Shown here one piece after another: positions 34,041-41,480 of a stretch of DNA of 55,370 bases; the first letter of the stretch is position 1; every line of letters starts with the position of its first letter. The notes below the pieces were generated by a model, which saw nothing but the letters and a program-made list of their open reading frames with translations, did not search any database and was not told the origin of the DNA. The position numbers and the translations under genes are program-made. Origin of the DNA: Clostridia bacterium (GTDB taxonomy: Bacteria; Bacillota_A; Clostridia; Oscillospirales; CAG-272); assembly GCA_017445115.1 (NCBI GenBank), contig JAFSUU010000103.1:1-55370 (forward strand), in the 5' to 3' direction.

Positions 34041-36221
34041 ATGAAAAAATTCAAGCACTTCACTCTCGGAGGGATCCAGCAAAAGATCTTCATTCTGGTC
34101 ATCGTCACGATCGTACTGATGGTGGCGGCAAACCTTGCGGTCATCCTGTATCAGTACGGACAACTGACCGACCTCATTCGCGGCACGAACGAGTCGCAGA
34201 AGGCGTCAATCGCCTCCACTTCGGAGCAGACGATGGCTGACGTGCTCGACTCGAATATGACTCAAAGCACTCAGATGGAGGCGTATATCGCGGGGGATAT
34301 CTTCAAAGACGCGATACGCGTCGTGAACATTGTAGCGGACTATACCGGAAAGCTTTTCGCGGACCCGGAGAACTACCCGTTTCGCGAATGTTCCCTACCC
34401 GACCTCTCCAAGGACGGTGAGATAAGCTTGCAGGTGCTGACCGAAGAGGGCGTCGATCTTTCCGATCCGGTGATCGCCAAAAAGCTCGGGCTTATCGGCA
34501 ACCTCACGGAGCTGATGAGCGCGGTCTACGCCGACGCGAACGTTGACTCGTGCTATTGTGCCGTTCCTGACGGAGTCATGCTTCTTGTCGACGACCATTC
34601 GTCGTCGAAATTCGACGAAGACGGAAATATTATATCTATCCCGATCCGCGAGAGGCTCTGGTACGCCGGAGCGGTCGAGACGGGAAAGCTTCATTTCACG
34701 GACGTCACGACAGACCTTTTCACCGGTGAGATAAGCATAATGTGTTCCGTTCCCGTTTACTGCGACGGAGAGCTCGTCGCCGTGATCGGCGCGGACCTGT
34801 TCTTGAACGACGTTTCCGCCGCTGTCAACGGCACGGCGCGGAGCGGAAGCTTTATCTGCATCGTCAACCAGAACGGTCACGTTCTCTTCTCTCCTCAGAA
34901 GGAGGGCGTATTCAAGGTCTCGTCGGAGGGAGACGCCGTTGATCTGCGCGAGTCGGGCAACAAAGAGCTCGCGTCGTTTATCGAAGACTCTCTCGCCGGG
35001 AACACGGGGCTCCGTATGGTCGAAGTGGACGGCGAGCTCTGCTACATGGTCGGTGCGTCGATTCAAAACGTGGGCTGGGCGGTCGTGAGCGTCGTTCCGA
35101 AATCGCTCGCCGATCAGCCTGCCTCCGCGATGCTGACGCAGTTTGACGCGATCCAGAGCGAAGCGTCGGAGTCGTTCGAATCGGAGCTGAAGCACGCACA
35201 GGCGACGATGTTCATACTGATCGGCGTCGTTGTTATCATTGTTATCACGTCTGCGATAGTTCTGTCAAAGCACATCGTAAAACCGCTTGAAGCGATCACC
35301 GAAAGAGTTCAGTCGCTCGGCGGCGACGACCTGCAATTCCGCATGGAAGACGCATACCGCACACACGACGAGATCGAGGTGCTTGCGGAGTCGTTCGCAA
35401 AGCTTTCGGGCAAGACGCTTCAGTATATCTCCGAGGTGGCACGCGTCACGGCGGAAAAGGAGCGAATCGGCGCGGAGCTTTCGCTCGCAACGCGCATCCA
35501 GGCGGATATGCTTCCGAACATCTACCCCGCTTTCCCGGAGCGCCCCGAGTTCGATATTTTCGCTTCGATGAATCCGGCTAAGGAAGTCGGAGGAGATTTT
35601 TACGATTTCTTTCTTGTCGACGACGATCACCTTTGTGTGTTCATCGCCGACGTTTCCGGCAAGGGAGTTCCCGCGGCGCTGTTTATGATGGCGACGATGA
35701 TCACACTTGCGAACAACGCGCAGATGGGAAAGAGCCCGGCGCAGATACTTCACGACACTAACGCGGCGATATGCGCGAACAACCGCGAAGAAATGTTCGT
35801 CACCGTATGGCTCGGGATCCTTGAGATATCGAGCGGTAAATTCGCCGCCGCTTCCGCGGGGCACGAATATCCGGTAATAAAGCAGCCGGACGAAAATTTT
35901 GAACTGCTGAAAGACAAGCACGGACCCGCCGTCGGCGCTATAGAAAACGCGAAATACAGAGAGTATGAGATACAGCTCGATCCCGGTTCCAAGCTGTTCG
36001 TTTATACTGACGGCGTTCCCGAGGCAACGAACGCAGGTCTTGAAATGTTCGGCACAGACCGGATGGTGAAGGCTTTGAACGCCGCTCCGGACTCCACGCC
36101 GAACGAGCTGTTGCGCAACGTGAGATCTGCCGTCGACGAATTCGTCGGCGACGCGGAACAGTTCGACGACCTCACGATGCTCTGCATAGAGTACAGAGGC
36201 ACGTCGGAGAAAGATGAATAA
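34041..36221 (+). CDS. dCache-HAMP-PP2C (RsbU/SpoIIE-type) phosphatase
   Basis: 726 residues. Transmembrane helix (about 12-36), extracellular double-Cache-like sensor (about 40-375), second helix (about 388-412), HAMP (about 412-465), short coiled coil, then a PP2C/SpoIIE phosphatase (about 485-720) with NPAKEVGGDFYDFF, DVSGKGVPAALFM, SAGHEYPV, LFVYTDGVPEA and FDDLTMLC. Such proteins dephosphorylate anti-anti-sigma factors (partner switching). It senses an outside ligand and follows the ABC genes after 84 bp on the same strand. The ATG at 34041 is preferred over a TTG five codons earlier. No anti-sigma partners are in the window. Confidence 0.92.
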   Translation: MKKFKHFTLGGIQQKIFILVIVTIVLMVAANLAVILYQYGQLTDLIRGTNESQKASIASTSEQTMADVLDSNMTQSTQMEAYIAGDIFKDAIRVVNIVADYTGKLFADPENYPFRECSLPDLSKDGEISLQVLTEEGVDLSDPVIAKKLGLIGNLTELMSAVYADANVDSCYCAVPDGVMLLVDDHSSSKFDEDGNIISIPIRERLWYAGAVETGKLHFTDVTTDLFTGEISIMCSVPVYCDGELVAVIGADLFLNDVSAAVNGTARSGSFICIVNQNGHVLFSPQKEGVFKVSSEGDAVDLRESGNKELASFIEDSLAGNTGLRMVEVDGELCYMVGASIQNVGWAVVSVVPKSLADQPASAMLTQFDAIQSEASESFESELKHAQATMFILIGVVVIIVITSAIVLSKHIVKPLEAITERVQSLGGDDLQFRMEDAYRTHDEIEVLAESFAKLSGKTLQYISEVARVTAEKERIGAELSLATRIQADMLPNIYPAFPERPEFDIFASMNPAKEVGGDFYDFFLVDDDHLCVFIADVSGKGVPAALFMMATMITLANNAQMGKSPAQILHDTNAAICANNREEMFVTVWLGILEISSGKFAAASAGHEYPVIKQPDENFELLKDKHGPAVGAIENAKYREYEIQLDPGSKLFVYTDGVPEATNAGLEMFGTDRMVKALNAAPDSTPNELLRNVRSAVDEFVGDAEQFDDLTMLCIEYRGTSEKDE

Positions 36222-36228
36222 TGATTTT

Positions 36229-36260
36229 GCGAGGAAACTTTTTGAAAAAAGTTTCCTCGC
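36229..36260 (+). terminator. Hairpin terminator after the PP2C gene
   Basis: GCGAGGAAACTTTTT (36229-36243) pairs with AAAAAGTTTCCTCGC (36246-36260). It is a member of the dispersed hairpin family and starts 8 bp past the stop codon. Confidence 0.75.
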
Positions 36261-36307
36261 GCTCTTTCAATAACTTTCGGAAGAGCAAATCAATGGGATA
36301 GCAAACA

Positions 36308-36342
36308 AAACTCCCTCTTTTGGCAAGCAAAAGAGGGAGTTT
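36308..36342. terminator. Bidirectional terminator between convergent genes
   Basis: AAACTCCCTCTTTT (36308-36321) pairs perfectly with AAAAGAGGGAGTTT (36329-36342) over a 7-nt loop. It lies between the PP2C gene (+) and the DUF2804 gene (-) and could serve both. Confidence 0.75.
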
Positions 36343-36380
36343 CATATCTATAAACTTACGTTCCGGTTCCGCACGGCGCT

Positions 36381-37403
36381 TCAATACTTGTTGTGAACTT
36401 TCTCGGCGAAGCACATGACGTCGCGGATCGTGACCTCCGTTCCGTCGTCGAGGACCGCTTTTCCGGACATGCGCCCGAACACCTGATGCTGATCGGAAGC
36501 GATGATCTTGAAATCCATACGCGCGGCTCTGTCGAGGACGGGGACGAATGTCATTTCGAATCTTCCGTCAGAGGAGGAAAACCTCCATTCGTCCATATAT
36601 CCGCTCTCAGGAATGTGAAACGTCACGTCGTCGAGTTTGTGCGCTTTTCCGTCGTAGAAAAGTATATTCTCCGTCGCCGCGGATGTGTTACCAAAGCCGT
36701 AACCGATGTTCCATCCGAATGAGTGACCGTCGAGATCGGTATTGCCAGAACCCCAGAGCCAGGTGTTGTCATAAGTCCACACTCCCCTGCCCCAGTCGAG
36801 CGTTCCGAAGTCTGTCGCGGGATCGAATCTGTACGTCTTGCCGTCGTAACTGATCTCCCCTTCGGCGCGCATGCAGTTGATCTTCTGATTGTAATAGAAC
36901 GCATGCTTTTTATCCCAGGGGGTGGCAATCACCATTGTGTCCATCGGCGGCTGATGAAGCGTGACGTTCGCGTCGAGTGTCTTGCCGTCTTTGAAATTTT
37001 CAAAATGACAGTTGATATACCGCTTTCCGTCTTTCGGCTCAAAGCGCATCTGAAGTCGCTTATCACTGTATTCCGTCACACCCGACGAAGAATTCTCGGG
37101 AAGACGAAGTTTGCCCATCGGAAAGGCGTTCAGCACCGTTTCGGTGTGCTCGTGAGGCTCATCTCCGAAGACGAGCAGCGAGACAGACTGAAGCCCGATA
37201 TATCCGTCGTCGGATATCGTGAAAGCGGCGGCAAATCCGTCGTTCACGACGAGATAGTAGTCCCATTCCTTGATGCGGAACTTCGGCGCTTTTATCATTT
37301 TGCGGCGGTACTCAAGCACCTGGCTCCTCGCCCATCCCGGCTCTCTGAGGTTCCCGTCTGCGTTCAGAAGCAGCCCCGATTCCGTTACTTCATGGTTTCT
37401 CAT
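36381..37403 (-). CDS. DUF2804 domain-containing protein
   Basis: 340 residues, one domain over the whole length, no signal peptide. Features typical of the family: an N-terminal PGWAR segment, the KEWDYYLV region, TDFGTLDWGRGVW, WLWGSGN and SFGWNIGYGFG. The fold is lipocalin-like or beta-rich; no biochemical role is established as far as I know. AAGGAG precedes the ATG. It stands alone between a terminator and the accessory zone. Confidence 0.8.
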   Translation of the reverse strand: MRNHEVTESGLLLNADGNLREPGWARSQVLEYRRKMIKAPKFRIKEWDYYLVVNDGFAAAFTISDDGYIGLQSVSLLVFGDEPHEHTETVLNAFPMGKLRLPENSSSGVTEYSDKRLQMRFEPKDGKRYINCHFENFKDGKTLDANVTLHQPPMDTMVIATPWDKKHAFYYNQKINCMRAEGEISYDGKTYRFDPATDFGTLDWGRGVWTYDNTWLWGSGNTDLDGHSFGWNIGYGFGNTSAATENILFYDGKAHKLDDVTFHIPESGYMDEWRFSSSDGRFEMTFVPVLDRAARMDFKIIASDQHQVFGRMSGKAVLDDGTEVTIRDVMCFAEKVHNKY

Positions 37404-37468
37404 TTCGTTCTCCTTACGGCAATTCCAATACCTTATTTTTATTATTTTGGAAAATATGAATTTTTCTA

Positions 37469-37577
37469 ATGAAGTCGTTCGCTTCGCTAACTAATGAAGC
37501 GAAGTCGCCATCGTTCAAAGTCAGCTCCGAAGGAGCGTCTTCATTTCTTCATCAGCGCTGCAAGAGGCGACTTCATT
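37469..37577. repeat. Small-hairpin array, ATGAAG word
   Basis: Short stem-loops separated by ATGAAG forward and CTTCAT in reverse (for example GTTCGCTTCGCTAAC and AGCTCCGAAGGAGC). The array begins with ATGAAGTC and ends with GACTTCAT, so it is itself roughly palindromic. It resembles 55109-55272. Its right edge touches the stop of the interrupted gene at 37573. Confidence 0.65.
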
Positions 37578-37916
37578 GAAAATAACGCGCCAATAGCTTG
37601 ATATCCGGATGTTCAGACGCCCGTTCACCGTATACCCACTTGATATCTAATACAGAGAGTCTCGTATCATCCGTTATAAAAAATCTATTTGCCTTTTATC
37701 GGCTGAAACGTCAGCCAATCTGCCGATATCGGAATAAACTGACCAGCCTGTAGCCGACGTCTGCGGAATAGGCCAGTCGTTGCCGTTCCCGCCGTTCAGA
37801 AGTACTTCAATCAAATCTCCGAGCGTTGCATCGTCAGACATCTCTATTTTATATATGCCTCTGTATACGTCATCTCCCATACATAAAGAACTGCGGCAAT
37901 ACTGTATGATCATCAT
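37573..37916 (-). pseudogene. Interrupted small gene of unknown function
   Basis: Reading starts at ATG 37914-37916 with GGAGG nine bases upstream and runs 80 residues (MMIIQYCRSSLCMGDDVYRG and on) to a stop at 37674. The stop lies right after a run of six A (plus strand 37678-37683). Adding one base to that run continues the frame for about 35 more residues (ITDDTRLSVLDIKWVYGERA and on) to a stop at 37573. The extension reads like real protein, so the gene is probably about 115 residues broken by a single-base deletion, or a sequencing error. Family not recognised; size and place beside TA genes would fit an immunity-type protein, but that is speculative. Confidence 0.5.
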
Positions 37917-37996
37917 ATCCTTCGTCCTCCGCAAATCTTGATCAGTCGAACTCTTTTCTATGACTATTATACTCGAAAAGTGTGAATTATTCAATA

Positions 37997-38172
37997 GTGA
38001 AATCGAGGCTTCGCCTCGGTGAAATCTTCGGACTTCGTCCTCAGGTGAAATCGTTCGCTTCGCTCACGGTGAAATTAAATCCGTCCCTTCACCCGCGCGT
38101 CAGTGCGGATTTTACCCCGAAGGGATTTCACCGCCCGTCAGGGCGATTTCACCCGTCCGCAAGGACGGATTT
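37997..38172. repeat. Mirrored small-hairpin array, GTGAAATC word
   Basis: The left half has stem-loops (CGAGGCTTCGCCTCG, CGTTCGCTTCGCTCACG and others) separated by GTGAAATC (three exact and one near copy). The right half has stems (CGCCCGTCAGGGCG, CCGTCCGCAAGGACGG) separated by the complement GATTTCAC (two exact, two near copies). The whole array is an imperfect palindrome of about 175 bp. No coding potential. Confidence 0.75.
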
Positions 38173-38177
38173 AGTTG

Positions 38178-38207
38178 AAAAAACCTCGTCAAATGACGAG
38201 GTTTTTT
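38178..38207. terminator. Rho-independent terminator
   Basis: AAAAAACCTCGTC (38178-38190) pairs perfectly with GACGAGGTTTTTT (38195-38207), 4-nt loop, A/T tracts on both sides. It probably ends the minus-strand LRR-like gene and can work in both directions. Confidence 0.85.
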
Positions 38208-38254
38208 CTGGTGCGGATATTGATAACGGACTTGACTGAATTCCGATTAAATCA

Positions 38255-38953
38255 CTACCGATTCAATCGCACGTCTATGAAATCAACATATTCAAGAGAA
38301 GGTAATTCGGATATGAAATCAAGATCATTGACCTTTATAACCGTGTTTAACGAACTCTTATATCCGCAAAGGCTGAAAACTTTCAACTTTCTCAGCGATG
38401 AAAGGACAGAATAGTCGTAGATCTTTTTTGTCTCACCTAAAATCAGTACTTCTAATCTGTCAAGTTGAGCAAGAGGAGAAATATCAACCAGCGACGAGGC
38501 ACGGGCAAGAAAAAGCTTTTTGAGGTTTTTCAGTTTTGTTATCTCATTAATCTGATTACAACGCAGCCATTTTATCCGCAATGATTCAATGCTATCCTGA
38601 CAGCAGAGCGCGTCGAATACTTTTTGATTCACAGATGAACAAATATCGATCTCTTTTGCGGATATTTTTTCGCTTTTCAAATAATTTACCCATTCAGCCG
38701 TGTATTCGCGTTGCTTTTTTCCACATTCCTTTGGAACGAGAAGACTATCGCCGATTTCGATAGGATGTTGAGAGCAAACAAGCTTTATCGTGTTTTGACC
38801 GTTGAACTCCTGAGGATGACTGACTGTCAGATCCTTCCGGAGCATCAAACTTGGAACGAATTCGTCATAGATTCGGCTATGCTCTGTCGCAAATACTATA
38901 TGTGGATTCGACAAAGACAACGCACGGATATAATCATTTGTTTTCATTTTCAT
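38255..38953 (-). CDS. Leucine-rich-repeat-like protein
   Basis: 232 residues with no signal peptide. The C-terminal half has about five irregular leucine-rich repeats (SIESLRIKWL, LKNLKKLFLARASSL, LAQLDRLEVLILGETK, LSSLRKLKVFSLCGYKS, LPSLEYVDFIDVRL). The N-terminal half (about 1-110) is not recognised. The start at ATG 38951-38953 is uncertain, as no strong ribosome-binding site is visible, and a further ATG lies two codons on. Codons are AT-rich compared with core genes, fitting accessory DNA. The role is likely protein recognition; no partner is evident. Confidence 0.7.
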   Translation of the reverse strand: MKMKTNDYIRALSLSNPHIVFATEHSRIYDEFVPSLMLRKDLTVSHPQEFNGQNTIKLVCSQHPIEIGDSLLVPKECGKKQREYTAEWVNYLKSEKISAKEIDICSSVNQKVFDALCCQDSIESLRIKWLRCNQINEITKLKNLKKLFLARASSLVDISPLAQLDRLEVLILGETKKIYDYSVLSSLRKLKVFSLCGYKSSLNTVIKVNDLDFISELPSLEYVDFIDVRLNR

Positions 38954-39037
38954 AATCTGTCTGTATAACTTCAAATGCGCACTTACTCACCGCCAAAGGC
39001 GGAAGAACGTGCTGAACAAGATATATTTATTGTTTTG

Positions 39038-39415
39038 TCAGTTTTGATGTGATTTGAGCCAAAGCAGCAAATCCTGACTGTTTTTTTCTCCAGAAGCTAC
39101 AGCGAGAATGATATCTGACAATTCTTCTTGCGTATAGGAAAAAGAATATCCGTTTAGAGCAAGAAACACAAGCATCGTGTGTGCGCCGATGCGTTTGTTT
39201 CCATCAATGAACGCATGGTTTTGTATCAATCCGAATCCGAGCTGCACGCCTTTTTCCAAAGCCGTGGGATAAAGGTCTTTGCCGCCGAAACTCTGAAAAG
39301 GTGCAAGTATCGCCGAATCAAGCAAACCTTCATCGCGCAGTCCGTCAGAACCGCCGGTTTCTTCTATCAACTGCGAGTGCAGCAAAATGATCTGATCTTT
39401 TGTCAGTATTTTCAT
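39038..39415 (-). CDS. doc: Doc-like Fic-family toxin
   Basis: 125 residues, the size of phage P1 Doc. The Fic core HAFIDGNKRIGAH is complete: catalytic His, acidic position and GNKR. The N-terminus (LTKDQIILLHSQLIEETGG) also matches the Doc group. Doc phosphorylates elongation factor Tu and stops translation. The start codon overlaps the stop codon of the upstream RelB-like gene (ATGA), the usual toxin-antitoxin layout. The antitoxin is RelB/DinJ-like where Phd is usual, so it is a mixed pair. Confidence 0.9.
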   Translation of the reverse strand: MKILTKDQIILLHSQLIEETGGSDGLRDEGLLDSAILAPFQSFGGKDLYPTALEKGVQLGFGLIQNHAFIDGNKRIGAHTMLVFLALNGYSFSYTQEELSDIILAVASGEKNSQDLLLWLKSHQN

Positions 39416-39666
39416 TTTGCCAATACCTTATATGCCTCTTTGTTTTTGACAATGAGTTCATTCGAGACCGCCAAACGCTCAGCGTCGCTCACTGCCGCGT
39501 TGTGCTCTTTCTTTTTGATCTCAAAAGGTATTCCGTTATAATCGACAGCGGATTTGAGGAAAACAGTAATTGCTGAAGACATATTTAAACCCAGATCCGA
39601 GAACAAGACTTCAGCCTGTTTTTTCAGATTATCATCTATTCTGATATTAAGATTAGTTGTAGCCAT
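39412..39666 (-). CDS. RelB/DinJ-family antitoxin
   Basis: 84 residues. The N-terminal ribbon-helix-helix region (TTNLNIRIDDNLKKQAEVLF, then DLGLNMSSAITVFLKSAV) and the GIPFEI motif are typical of RelB/DinJ. The rest should wrap the toxin. It represses its own operon in known relatives; a strong promoter lies at 39689-39717 and a TTGTAA/TTACAA dyad (39722-39727, 39739-39744) just upstream may be an operator. AAAGGAGG precedes the ATG. Confidence 0.9.
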   Translation of the reverse strand: MATTNLNIRIDDNLKKQAEVLFSDLGLNMSSAITVFLKSAVDYNGIPFEIKKKEHNAAVSDAERLAVSNELIVKNKEAYKVLAK

Positions 39667-39688
39667 TTTTCAATCCTCCTTTTACACT

Positions 39689-39717
39689 ATTATACGCCAT
39701 TCAAATCTATTTGTCAA
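39689..39717 (-). promoter_or_regulatory. Promoter of the toxin-antitoxin operon
   Basis: Minus strand: TTGACA (plus 39712-39717), 17 bp, TATAAT (plus 39689-39694), consensus at both boxes. A dyad TTGTAA-N11-TTACAA is located at 39722-39744. Confidence 0.85.
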
Positions 39718-39764
39718 TACGTTGTAAAGAAAAGATCATTACAATTGATTCCAATTAAAAGAAA

Positions 39765-39804
39765 ATCGAGTATCCATAACTCAAGTCCGTTATAGATACT
39801 CGAT
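39765..39804 (-). terminator. Terminator beyond the displaced tRNA 3' end
   Basis: ATCGAGTATC (39765-39774) pairs with GATACTCGAT (39795-39804), with an inner ATAAC/GTTAT stem. On the minus strand the stem is followed by TTTCTTTTAATT. It directly abuts the second copy of the tRNA-Leu 3' end (39806-39826), so it was probably the tRNA's original terminator. Confidence 0.75.
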
Positions 39805-39805
39805 A

Positions 39806-40096
39806 TGGTGCGCCTGACAGGACTTGGTTCGCCTGCGGGCGAACCGTTCCGCGGCTCTTGACTCTCCCCCGGAGAGTCAATTCACTACCGCTCCGTCATC
39901 GGTGCCCGAAAATCCTGTCGGGTCACTTCCGTGACTATTCCTCCGGATTTCTCGACCGCTGACCCTCACTCCTCTCGCTGTATCATCCACCGGATGCGCT
40001 CGATGAGTTCGTCCCCTTCAAGTCCTTTCACATTAAAACAGAAGAAAGCGGCGCATCCGCGCCGCTCTTCTGTTTTGGTGCGCCTGACAGGACTTG
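39806..40096 (-). mobile_element. Small insertion at the tRNA-Leu 3' end, flanked by 21-bp repeats
   Basis: The last 21 bases of the tRNA-Leu gene including CCA (plus 40076-40096) recur exactly at 39806-39826 in the same orientation. This is the signature of site-specific integration into a tRNA 3' end. Only about 250 bp lie between the copies: a terminator (40035-40076), a possible 21-codon GTG frame (near 39970-40034, minus), and hairpins such as TTGACTCTCC/GGAGAGTCAA and GGTTCGCC/GGCGAACC. No integrase is present, so it is a remnant or a non-autonomous mini-element. Confidence 0.55.
40035..40076 (-). terminator. Terminator of tRNA-Leu
   Basis: AAAACAGAAGA (40035-40045) pairs with TCTTCTGTTTT (40066-40076); inside, GCGGCGC (40048-40054) pairs with GCGCCGC (40059-40065), with a two-base bulge. 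It overlaps the tRNA CCA end by one base. Confidence 0.75.
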
Positions 40097-40158
40097 AACC
40101 TGCACGGTTGCCCACCGGATCCTAAATCCGGCGCGTCTGCCAATTCCGCCACAGGCGC
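40076..40158 (-). tRNA. tRNA-Leu (anticodon TAG)
   Basis: 83 nt with encoded CCA. Acceptor GCGCCTG pairs with CAGGCGC; the D-arm has GGCGGAATTGGCAGAC. The anticodon stem CCGGA/TCCGG encloses TTTAGGA, giving TAG. A type II variable arm (GGGCAACC) and a T-loop GGTTCAAGTCC follow. It reads CUA and related leucine codons. Its 3' end is duplicated at 39806-39826. Confidence 0.96.
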
Positions 40159-40164
40159 GTGGCA

Positions 40165-40216
40165 ATGGAAAATGGAAAGTTGAAAGTGGAAAGTTGAAAG
40201 TGGAAAGTGGAAAGTT
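40165..40216. repeat. Heptamer tandem repeat (GGAAAGT/TGAAAGT)
   Basis: About seven tandem 7-mers, TGGAAAGT or TGAAAGT. The complement appears at 40580-40612 on the other side of the four-helix gene, so that gene sits between inverted heptamer arrays. A third short array is at 54910-54942. Confidence 0.8.
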
Positions 40217-40217
40217 A

Positions 40218-40575
40218 TTAATTCGTTTTACTTGTTTTTATTATTGATGTCAGCAGTTTTTCAAGTTCAATACAGTCGGAATAGATCGAATCATATTCAG
40301 ATTTAGTAATAAAATCAGTAGCAAAGAGAAGCCGTATCCAATACTTGCTTTCCGTTGTCTCCTTTAAAGCAATGCCGCATTTAGAAACGAAATCCGCTCT
40401 GCTTTGCGCCTGCTCTGCTTCGGAGATATTAGCGCCGATACTTGTTCCTGAGCGCAAAAGCTGTTTCGAAATAACAAACTCTTTTTTTCACAGTATTCAA
40501 ATGCTGATACAGTTTAACTATTCTGATCGCAAACTGAAAGCTCTTCTTCTCTACCGTGCTGCGTCCATCATCCAT
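40218..40575 (-). pseudogene. Frameshifted four-helix-bundle (S23-type) protein gene
   Basis: The C-terminal part (KQLLRSGTSIGANISEAEQA and on, about 85 residues) is typical of the bacterial four-helix bundle/23S intervening-sequence protein family. The missing N-terminal part (KKSFQFAIRIVKLYQHLN) lies upstream in another frame, starting at ATG 40573-40575. The frames join if one base is removed from a run of seven T (plus 40481-40487). The gene is thus broken by a one-base insertion, or the run was miscalled. Whole length would be about 118 residues, as expected for the family. Flanked by inverted heptamer arrays. Confidence 0.8.
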
Positions 40576-40579
40576 AAAT

Positions 40580-40612
40580 AACTTTCAACTTTCAACTATC
40601 AACTTTCAACTA
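40580..40612. repeat. Heptamer tandem repeat, inverted copy
   Basis: Four to five tandem AACTTTC/AACTATC units, the reverse complement of the array at 40165-40216. It immediately precedes the start codon of the broken four-helix gene. Confidence 0.8.
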
Positions 40613-40644
40613 ATATTATCGCACAACGAGCGAAATATGTCAAC

Positions 40645-41457
40645 TCACTGTTTCTTGCACCACGCGATCGCCTCGTCGAGCCAGGAAGCGACGTCGGGGA
40701 GCGCCCAGCCTTCCCAGCCGCGGGAAGTCTCTTCATCCGCGGTGGCGAGTCCGTGAGGACCTTTTGAGAATATATGAAGCTCGAACGGAATTCCCGCCGC
40801 CTTCATCGCGGACGCCATCATCAGCGAGTTTTCGGAGTCAACGCAGTCATCGTCGAAGGTCGTCCAGATGTACGCCGGGACGGTCTTGTCGGACACCTGC
40901 TTTTCGCAGGAATACATTTCTATCTTTTCGGGCGAGAGGTCATAGCCCGTGACCTCGTTCGCGCAGACCTCGTGAGCGTGAGGCGCCTCGCAGGTGATCA
41001 CCGGATAGCAGAGCACCATACCTGCCGGTTTGTTCTCTCCGTACGGCATGTCTGGCCACGGCTTCGCGTCCTCGCGGTGCCACATAGTGCCGATAGACGC
41101 CGCAAGATGTCCGCCTGCGGAGAAGCCGCAGACGAAGACGCGCTCGGGATCGACGTTGTACTTTTCGGCGTTCTGTTTAATATGGATTATCGCCCTTGAA
41201 ATGTCCTGAAGCGGAGTCGGAAAAGCGGCGTGAGGTCTTATCGAATAGTGGAGCAGGAAGCAGTTGAAGCCCGCCGCGAAAAAGCGCTTCACTATCGGCT
41301 CTCCTTCCCTGTCCGACCAGAAAAAGTATGCGCCGCCGGGGATCACGATGACCGCCGGACGCGGCTTCGCGCAGATCTCGGGCTCGTCGCCGGAGATATA
41401 GGTCTTAAGCGTTATCGCCTTGTTTTCTTCCTTGAGATATACTGTCTCGGTAGTCAT
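40645..41457 (-). CDS. Alpha/beta-hydrolase (esterase/acetyl xylan esterase-like)
   Basis: 270 residues, cytoplasmic. Oxyanion region VIPGGAYFFW, nucleophile elbow GFSAGG, catalytic Asp probably in FDDDCV and His in KGPHGL. The fold group includes BD-FAE-type feruloyl and acetyl esterases and carboxylesterases. The ATG at 41455-41457 is used because GGAGG is just upstream. It is the last gene of a run with the DUF6873-like and MATE genes (gap 23 bp). Deacetylation of imported oligosaccharides is possible, but specificity is open. Confidence 0.85.
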   Translation of the reverse strand: MTTETVYLKEENKAITLKTYISGDEPEICAKPRPAVIVIPGGAYFFWSDREGEPIVKRFFAAGFNCFLLHYSIRPHAAFPTPLQDISRAIIHIKQNAEKYNVDPERVFVCGFSAGGHLAASIGTMWHREDAKPWPDMPYGENKPAGMVLCYPVITCEAPHAHEVCANEVTGYDLSPEKIEMYSCEKQVSDKTVPAYIWTTFDDDCVDSENSLMMASAMKAAGIPFELHIFSKGPHGLATADEETSRGWEGWALPDVASWLDEAIAWCKKQ

Positions 41458-41480
41458 AATGAACCTCCGCAAATAATTTA

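Noticed and set aside
37997..38172. Possible CRISPR array.
   Set aside because: The repeated word is only 8 bases, the intervening pieces are themselves hairpins of varying length, the orientation flips midway, and no cas genes are present.
39931..40125. 64-codon plus-strand frame ending in LTGLEPARLPTGS.
   Set aside because: It is antisense to the tRNA-Leu and its insert, a well-known kind of false protein call.
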